From NCBI RefSeq assembly GCF_003432485.1, contig NZ_QVNQ01000004.1, positions 558,001-622,000 on the forward strand: a stretch of 64,000 nucleotides of DNA. Reading direction: 5' to 3'. Shown piece after piece: positions 58,293-64,000 of the stretch. The number at the start of each line of letters is the position of its first letter. Position 1 is the stretch's first letter. The notes beneath the pieces were generated by a model. The model worked only from the letters and a program-made list of their open reading frames with translations, searched no databases and was not told the DNA's origin. Both the position numbers and the translations under genes were made by a program. Source of the stretch: Actinomadura spongiicola. GTDB lineage: Bacteria > Actinomycetota > Actinomycetes > Streptosporangiales > Streptosporangiaceae.

Positions 58293-61200
58293 GTGATCAC
58301 GCCGGCAGAGCTGGCCCGGCTGCTGGAGATCCCGGAGCCGACCGACGAGCAGGCCCGGGTGATCGAGGCGCCGCTGGCGCCGATGGCGGTGATCGCGGGC
58401 GCCGGGTCGGGCAAGAGCGAGACGATGGCCGCCCGCGTGGTGTGGCTCGTCGCCAACGGGTTCGTCCGGCCGGAGCGGGTACTCGGCCTCACGTTCACCC
58501 GCAAGGCCGCCGCCGAACTCGGCGCGCGTGTGCGCAAGCGGCTCGACACGCTCCGCGAGGTCCTGCCCGACGACGAGCTGGAGCGGCTCGGCGGGGAGTC
58601 CCTGTTCGACGGCGAGCCGATGGTGTCGACGTACCACTCGTACGCGGCGAGGCTGTTCGGCGACCACGCGCTCCGCGAGGCCCTGGAACCGACGATGCGG
58701 CTGATCTCACCGGCCGTCGCGTGGCAGATCTGCTCGCGGGTCGTCGACGCCTACGACGGGCCCATGGACCTCGTCGAATGGCAGCCAGACACCGTGACGA
58801 AGGCCGTCATGGAACTCGCCGGTGACCTGTCGGAGCATCTGCGGACCGCCGACGACGTCCGCAAGGTCGGCACCTGGCTCGGCGAACGGTTCGCCGCGGT
58901 GAAGAAGCCGCTCAAGGCGCAGCGCGACATTCTCGCGAGACAGGCCGTCCGGGAGCAGCTCCTCCCGCTGATCGAGGCGTACGGGCGCGCCAAGGCCGAC
59001 CGGGAGGTCGTCGACCACGGCGACCAGATGGCCCTCGCCGCCCGGATCGCCCACCGCCATCCCGACGTGGGAATGATCGAACGGTCCCGGTTCTCGGTGG
59101 TTCTGCTGGACGAGTACCAGGACACGTCCCAGGCTCAGCTCGTCCTGCTGAAGTCGCTGTTCGCGGGCGGGCACCCGGTGACGGCGGTCGGCGATCCCTG
59201 CCAGTCGATCTACGGGTGGCGCGGGGCGAGCGCCGGGAACCTGCTGCGGTTCGCCTACGACTTCCCGCTGCGGCCCGGGGTGGCCGGGGGCCGTCCGACA
59301 CCCGCGCCGGTCGTCCAACTGAGCCGGTCGTTCCGCAACGGTGAGAAGATCCTGGAAGCCGCCGCCCGGGTTCAGGACGAGCTGCGCGCGGAGACGAAGG
59401 CCGTGCCGCGCCTCATCCCCGGCTCCGGACGCGAAGGCCGCGGACGCGTCGAATGCGCACTGTTCACCACCGTGGAGGAGGAGGCCGACCGCATCGCCGC
59501 GCGCATCGCCGGCCTCATGACCGCCGCCGACCCCGACACGGCCCCGGACGGCGGCCCGCACTCCACACCGCTCCGGTACGGCGACATCGCCGTCCTCGCC
59601 CGGAAACGATCCCAGTTCCCGCTGATCAGACGGGCGTTGGAGGCGCGCGGCATCCCGGTGGAGGTGGTGGGCCTCGGCGGGCTGCTCACCGTCCCCGAGG
59701 TACAGGACGTCGTCGCCACGCTGCGGACCATGCACGACCCGACCGCCGGAGCGTCCCTCGCCCGGCTGCTCACCGGTCCCCGCTGGCGCCTCGGCCCCCG
59801 AGACCTGGTCGCCCTGGGCCGCCGCGCCCGCACCCTCGCCCAGGAGGCCGCCCGCGACATCACCCGCCCGGAAACCTCGGAACCGGAGGGCCCCCCAGAC
59901 GACCCGCCATCCGAAACCCCGCCATCTGACGACCCGTCGTCCGACCCGCTGCGGCAACTCGTCAGCGAACTGAACCAGGAGACGGGCAGCCTCGTCGACG
60001 CCCTCGACGACCTCGGCCCCCCGCAGGCCTACTCACCGGAGGGATACGGGCGGCTCCGGCGCCTCCGCGACGAACTGCGCACGCTGCGCGGCCAGGTCGG
60101 CCTTCCGCTGCCCGACCTCGTCAACGAGGTCGAACGCGCCCTCGGCCTCGACATCGAGGTCGCCGCCCGCTCCGGCCTCGACCCCGTCACCGCCCGCGCC
60201 GACCTGGACGCCTTCATCGACGCCGCCACCACCTTCGCCGGTGACGCCGAAGACCCGACGCTCGGCGCCTTCCTCGCCTACCTCAAGGCCGCCGAGACGG
60301 AGGAGTTCGGGCTGGAGGCCGGACGCGTCGGCGAGACCGACAGCGTCAAACTCCTCACCGTCCACGCGTCGAAGGGCCTGGAATGGCCGGTCGTGATCGT
60401 GCCCGGCCTCTCCTACGTCCCGCAGAAGAACGGCGCGCCCGCCAAGGGTTCGATCTTCCCGTCGCCGCCCCAGAACGCGACCCGCTGGACCGCCAACCCG
60501 CGCGTCCTCCCCTTCATGCTGCGCGGCGACCGCGCCGACCTCCCACCTCTGAACGGCCTGGAGAAGGACGACCTCACCGCCTTCGACGAGGCGTGCTCCG
60601 AACGTGACCTGAGGGAGGAGCGGCGGCTCGCCTACGTCGCGGTCACCCGGGCGTCCAGCCTGCTCATAGCCACCGGCTACTGGTGGGGGTCGTCGGGGCG
60701 TCCGCTCGGACCGTCCCCGTACCTGGAGGAGATCCGGACCGTCTGCATGGCGGGCGCCGGAACCGTCGTCGAGTGGGCGGACCCACCCGAGGAGAACGCC
60801 CCGAACCCCCTGCTCGCCGACGCGGACGAGGCGCAATGGCCCGTGGCACCCGGCGAACGCGGCGGCAGCGACATCACCGCCCGCCAACGGTACGAGGCCG
60901 TCGTCGAGGCCGCCCGCATGGTCGAGGACGAGATCGCCGGGCGAACCCGACACTGGGCCGGGCACGCCGGCCTCTCCGACGCGGACCGAGCCCTCATGAC
61001 CGCCTGGGCCCGCGACGTGGAACTCCTCCTCGCCGAACGCGACCGAGGCCGCGGCGGCGACGGAACACTCGTCGAACTGCCCGCGAACCTCACGGTGTCG
61101 TCACTGGTGTCGCTGGCCCGCGACCCCGCCGCCCTGGCCCGCCAGATCCGCCGCCCCATGCCCCGCCCACCCGCGCCGTACGTCCGGCGCGGCACCGCGT

Positions 61201-61673
61201 TCCACGCCTGGCTGGAAAGCCGCTGGGGCCAGCAGCGCCTCCTCGACCCCGACGAACTCCCCGGCGCCGCCGACGAGGGCGCCGCCGACGACGCCCAACT
61301 CGCCCGCCTGCGCGCCCGTTTCGAGGAGTCGGAGTGGGCGGCCCGGGAACCCCTGGACATCGAGGTCCCGTTCGAGACCATCATCGGCGACCGCCTGATC
61401 CGGGGCCGCATGGACGCCGTGTTCCGCTCGTCCGACGGCGACTACGAGATCGTCGACTGGAAGACCGGCGCCCCACCCTCCGGAGACGAGGCCAGATTCG
61501 CCTCGGTCCAGCTCGCCGCCTACCGCCTGGCCTGGGCGGAGTTGGCCGGGGTGGACGTCGCCCGCGTCAGCGCCGCCTTCCACTACGTCGCCGCGAACCT
61601 CACCGTCCGCCCGGCGGACCTCCTAGACGCCCAAGGCCTCGCCGCCTTGCTCGACACCGTGCCCGCCGCCTGA
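58293..61673 (+). CDS. adnB: AdnB helicase-nuclease subunit
   Basis: A 1126-residue UvrD-like helicase with a C-terminal nuclease, close in size to mycobacterial AdnB. P-loop AVIAGAGSGKSETMAARVV, motif II VVLLDEYQDTSQAQLVLLKS, motif III TAVGDPCQSIYGWRGASAGN, motif VI VTRASSLLIATGYWWG, and nuclease core GRMDAVFRSSDGDYEIVDWK with QLAAYRLAW. It is the second subunit of the AdnAB complex, 81 bases after AdnA. GGGGGAG precedes GTG 58293. A Ser/Asp/Pro-rich insertion lies near residues 525-550. Confidence 0.93.
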   Translation: MITPAELARLLEIPEPTDEQARVIEAPLAPMAVIAGAGSGKSETMAARVVWLVANGFVRPERVLGLTFTRKAAAELGARVRKRLDTLREVLPDDELERLGGESLFDGEPMVSTYHSYAARLFGDHALREALEPTMRLISPAVAWQICSRVVDAYDGPMDLVEWQPDTVTKAVMELAGDLSEHLRTADDVRKVGTWLGERFAAVKKPLKAQRDILARQAVREQLLPLIEAYGRAKADREVVDHGDQMALAARIAHRHPDVGMIERSRFSVVLLDEYQDTSQAQLVLLKSLFAGGHPVTAVGDPCQSIYGWRGASAGNLLRFAYDFPLRPGVAGGRPTPAPVVQLSRSFRNGEKILEAAARVQDELRAETKAVPRLIPGSGREGRGRVECALFTTVEEEADRIAARIAGLMTAADPDTAPDGGPHSTPLRYGDIAVLARKRSQFPLIRRALEARGIPVEVVGLGGLLTVPEVQDVVATLRTMHDPTAGASLARLLTGPRWRLGPRDLVALGRRARTLAQEAARDITRPETSEPEGPPDDPPSETPPSDDPSSDPLRQLVSELNQETGSLVDALDDLGPPQAYSPEGYGRLRRLRDELRTLRGQVGLPLPDLVNEVERALGLDIEVAARSGLDPVTARADLDAFIDAATTFAGDAEDPTLGAFLAYLKAAETEEFGLEAGRVGETDSVKLLTVHASKGLEWPVVIVPGLSYVPQKNGAPAKGSIFPSPPQNATRWTANPRVLPFMLRGDRADLPPLNGLEKDDLTAFDEACSERDLREERRLAYVAVTRASSLLIATGYWWGSSGRPLGPSPYLEEIRTVCMAGAGTVVEWADPPEENAPNPLLADADEAQWPVAPGERGGSDITARQRYEAVVEAARMVEDEIAGRTRHWAGHAGLSDADRALMTAWARDVELLLAERDRGRGGDGTLVELPANLTVSSLVSLARDPAALARQIRRPMPRPPAPYVRRGTAFHAWLESRWGQQRLLDPDELPGAADEGAADDAQLARLRARFEESEWAAREPLDIEVPFETIIGDRLIRGRMDAVFRSSDGDYEIVDWKTGAPPSGDEARFASVQLAAYRLAWAELAGVDVARVSAAFHYVAANLTVRPADLLDAQGLAALLDTVPAA

Positions 61674-61772
61674 GATCAGCGTTGTGTTCACCACAGGTGA
61701 GGAGTCTCACTCGCCTCTGTTCAGCGGGGGGCGTTTCGGGGATGATCCGGGACAAACATCCGAGGAGGCGAC

Positions 61773-62552
61773 GTGACTGTGACGCATGACGAAAGAGTCG
61801 TACGGGAGTTCTCCAAGCAGGCGCCCGGGTTCGCCGATCCCGGGCGGAACGTCGCGTTCACCCGTCACCTGGACCGGCTCGTCCGGTTCATGGAGCCCGA
61901 ACTCGACCTTGAGGACGTCGTGCTGGAGGTCGCCGCCGGGACCGGGCTCGTCTCCCGCGCCATCGCCCCCCGCGTCCGTCACGCCACGGCCCTCGACCTC
62001 ACACCGGCGATGCTCGCCGAGGGCAAACGCGGCGCCGACCACGCCGGGCTCACGAACGTCACCTTCACCCACGGCGACGCCACCGCGCTGCCCTACCTCG
62101 ACCGGTCGTTCACGCTCGTCGTCACCCGGTTCTCGCTGCACCAGGTCGCCGACCCGAAGGCCGTCGTCCAGGAGATGGTCCGGGTCAGCCGGCCGGGCGC
62201 GGCGCTGATCATCGCCGATCTGGTCCGTCCGGACGGGCTGGACGGCGACCCCGACCGGATCGAGCGGCTGCGCGACCCCTCGCACGGCACCACGCTCACC
62301 GAGTCCCAGATCGCCGAGTTCGTCACGGCGGCGGGCGCGGAGGTGAAGCGGACCGAGCGGTTCGACCACGTCCGTCCGCTCGACCCGTGGTTGGAGTTCT
62401 CGCAGACCCCCGACGACGTCGCCGCGCAGATCAGGCGGGAGTTGGAGGACGAACTGGCGGGCGGCCCCGCGACCGGGATGCGTCCGAGTAGGACGGATGG
62501 TGTCCTGCACTTCACGCACTCGTACCTCTTCCAGCAGTCGATCGCCGAGTAG
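61773..62552 (+). CDS. Class I SAM-dependent methyltransferase
   Basis: A 259-residue methyltransferase: motif I VLEVAAGTGLVSRAIAPRVR, acidic loop TALDLTPAMLAEGKRGADHA, motif II HGDATALPYLDRSF, motif IV TRFSLHQVADPKAVVQEMVR. It resembles UbiE/Coq5-like and small-molecule methyltransferases; the substrate is unknown. GAGGAGG precedes GTG 61773. Confidence 0.88.
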   Translation: MTVTHDERVVREFSKQAPGFADPGRNVAFTRHLDRLVRFMEPELDLEDVVLEVAAGTGLVSRAIAPRVRHATALDLTPAMLAEGKRGADHAGLTNVTFTHGDATALPYLDRSFTLVVTRFSLHQVADPKAVVQEMVRVSRPGAALIIADLVRPDGLDGDPDRIERLRDPSHGTTLTESQIAEFVTAAGAEVKRTERFDHVRPLDPWLEFSQTPDDVAAQIRRELEDELAGGPATGMRPSRTDGVLHFTHSYLFQQSIAE

Positions 62553-62614
62553 TACCTACAACGATTCGATCAAACGTTCGACGGGCGTCGCCCGCGTGGT
62601 CTAGGTTGTCGAAC

Positions 62615-62923
62615 ATGGGTTCTACCAACGTGCGTACCCTCGAACGCGAACCGGCCGCGCTGGCGATGCGCATCGGTGTCGTCGCGGCGGAGGCCGCCCT
62701 CGCGACCTTCGCCCGCAACCTCGACGTGGACGACCTGGAGGACGGCATCGACTTCCAGGGCGCCATCGGCCCCGCCGAATGGCCCGTGTTCTCCCTGGTC
62801 ATCGACACGCTCGCCGAGGCGGGCCCGGGTGACCGCCGCACCCTGGACGAGCGGCGCGCCGACGCCCTCAACGACCTCGCCCGCATCTGCATGGCCGCCA
62901 AGGGCCGCGTCGAGGTCGCCTGA
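62615..62923 (+). CDS. Conserved hypothetical protein
   Basis: A 102-residue, mostly helical acidic protein with RIGVVAAEAALATFARNLDV, DFQGAIGPAEWPVFSLVIDT and RADALNDLARICMAAKGRVE. Not a known family to me. A TAGGTT -10-like sequence (62603-62608) lies just before ATG 62615 with no Shine-Dalgarno, so a leaderless transcript is likely. It converges with the acyl-CoA synthetase gene. Confidence 0.65.
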   Translation: MGSTNVRTLEREPAALAMRIGVVAAEAALATFARNLDVDDLEDGIDFQGAIGPAEWPVFSLVIDTLAEAGPGDRRTLDERRADALNDLARICMAAKGRVEVA

Positions 62924-62953
62924 CCCGTTCTCACTCGCTCCCTGCACGCGGGG

Positions 62954-62985
62954 CGTCCGGGGTCGAGCGGCCCTGATCCCGGACG
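62954..62985. terminator. Candidate bidirectional terminator
   Basis: CGTCCGGG and CCCGGACG form an 8-bp stem with a 16-base loop between the convergent hypothetical gene and acyl-CoA synthetase. The signal is modest. Confidence 0.45.
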
Positions 62986-62994
62986 TTCCCTCTT

Positions 62995-64000
62995 TCAATG
63001 GGCGCGCAGGGTGCCGGCCTTCACCTTGCCGGTGCTGGTGCGCGGAAGCTCGTCGACGAAGGTGACGTCCCTCGGCACCTTGTATCGGGCCAGGTGCTTC
63101 TTCACGTAGGCCCTGACCTCGTCCTCGGTGAGCCGTGACGCCGACTTCCGGACGATGTACGCGGCGAGACGCTGACCGAACCGCTCGTCGTCCACGCCTG
63201 TGACCGACACCTCGGCGATGTCCGGGTGGCCGTCGAGCAGGGCCTCGACCTCGCCGGGGAACACGTTCTCGCCACCCGAGACGATCATGTCGTCGGTTCG
63301 TCCGTCGATGAACAGCCGTCCCGCCTCGTCGAGATGCCCGAGATCACCGGTGCCGGTGAGACCGTCGCGCAGCCGTTTCTGCCCGCCGCCCGTGTACCCG
63401 GCGAACCGTAGACCCCCACCGGTGTAGACCTCGCCGGTCTCACCGGTCGACAGCTCCTCGCCGTTCTCGTCGAGGATCTTGACGGTGAGGTGGAGGGTCG
63501 GCTTACCGACCGTGCCGGGCGCCTCCCGAAGATCCTCCGGAGTCGCGATCGTGGCCCAACCCGTCTCGGTCGCGCCGTACACGTTGATGAGGACCTCGCC
63601 GAACTCGTCCATGAACGCGTCCGACAGGTGCGGGTGAAGTGCCGAACCGCCGCACACGACGGTGCGGAGCGACGGTGTTCCCGGCCGCTCCTCCAGGTCG
63701 AGAACGCGCTGGAGCATCATCGGGACCGCGACCAGTGTCTCCGCTTCGTGGTCCGCGATCGCCTCCATCACCGCCCGCGCGTCGAAGCGGCGGAACAGGA
63801 CGAGCGGCATGCCCACCGCCAGCCCGACCGAGGTGTAGGCGAAACCCAGGATGTGGAACAGCGGCGGCGCGATCACGATGGGCGCGCCCGACCGGACCGG
63901 AACGCGCATTAGATGGCTGAGCGCCACGGGCAGCAGCGCCGAGATCGAGATGTCGTGCCTGGCGCCCTTCGGTGTGCCGGTGGTGCCCGAGGTCATCACG
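62995..64000 (-). CDS. Class I adenylate-forming enzyme / acyl-CoA synthetase (5' truncated by window)
   Basis: The final 335 codons of an ANL enzyme; the gene runs past base 64000, so the N-terminal third is absent. Visible motifs: SGTTGTPKGARHD (A3), YGATETGWATI (A5), GEVYTGGGLRFAGYTGGGQK, GLTGTGDLGHLDEAGRLFID (A7), GRTDDMIVSGGENVFPGEVE (A8) and a final catalytic Lys in RTSTGKVKAGTLRAH (A10). It is probably a fatty-acid or short-chain acyl-CoA synthetase; the operon context is off-window. Confidence 0.9.
   Translation of the reverse strand, partial: VMTSGTTGTPKGARHDISISALLPVALSHLMRVPVRSGAPIVIAPPLFHILGFAYTSVGLAVGMPLVLFRRFDARAVMEAIADHEAETLVAVPMMLQRVLDLEERPGTPSLRTVVCGGSALHPHLSDAFMDEFGEVLINVYGATETGWATIATPEDLREAPGTVGKPTLHLTVKILDENGEELSTGETGEVYTGGGLRFAGYTGGGQKRLRDGLTGTGDLGHLDEAGRLFIDGRTDDMIVSGGENVFPGEVEALLDGHPDIAEVSVTGVDDERFGQRLAAYIVRKSASRLTEDEVRAYVKKHLARYKVPRDVTFVDELPRTSTGKVKAGTLRAH

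Noticed and set aside
1..64000. CRISPR arrays, tRNA and rRNA genes
   Set aside because: I saw no regularly spaced direct repeats, tRNA cloverleaf ends with CCA context, or rRNA-like sequence while reading. A tRNAscan-SE or Infernal run would be decisive.

Overview
This window is chromosomal DNA from a very GC-rich actinomycete. Evidence for that is the frequent GTG starts, the XRE/DUF5753 plus DUF397 gene families, a PucR regulator, an AdnAB helicase-nuclease, Ku with split LigD parts, MoeZ, a mycosin, and DUF3107 and DUF6758-type proteins. An Actinomadura-like (Streptosporangiales) host is my inference. I recognised no rRNA, tRNA, CRISPR array or complete insertion sequence.

Layout. 0-15.6 kb is mostly housekeeping and regulation: a MarR fragment, a DUF1003 protein coupled to a soluble MgtE-N/CBS protein, an ECF41 sigma factor, an IS5-type transposase remnant, an imine-reductase-like enzyme, a CoA-ester lyase, a CPBP protease, a NUDIX protein, a DUF6758-PHP-MBL-RecB-like series, a PucR regulator, a secreted I36-type inhibitor, Spo0M and an alpha/beta hydrolase. 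15.6-25.5 kb is an accessory, conflict-like island: a membrane NACHT ATPase behind XRE-DUF397-DUF397, a small protein coupled to an anti-sigma-type ATPase, an eCIS-core protein fused to a PARP-like ADP-ribosyltransferase, a truncated and frameshifted STAND NTPase coupled to an intact small partner, a trypsin-like protease and another XRE/DUF5753 regulator. 25.5-42 kb holds a hydrolase, GDPD, a DEAD-box helicase with an apparent CTG start and long leader, stress and regulatory proteins, a flavin disulfide-reductase homologue, the NHEJ locus (ligase and polymerase divergent from Ku), a SodC-like protein, an MMPL exporter with a divergent TetR, and a two-component system.

42-49.8 kb is a tightly coupled five-gene minus-strand operon (adenylating enzyme, FOXRED2-like flavoprotein, FMN alpha-hydroxy-acid oxidase, P450 with an unusual haem loop, cation/proton antiporter) with a divergent sulfotransferase. 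It looks like a small-molecule pathway. 49.8-64 kb returns to core genes: MoeZ, an orphan mycosin, an alkyltransferase-like protein, AdnA and AdnB, a methyltransferase, and the 3' part of an acyl-CoA synthetase gene that runs off the window.

The strongest candidate for an undescribed system is the eCIS-core/PARP fusion at 20680-22518. It has an HEAGH motif in the eCIS-core domain and a eukaryote-like H-Y-E ADP-ribosyltransferase triad (H467, Y506, E591). It sits among NACHT/STAND genes with no injection-system structural genes in view.
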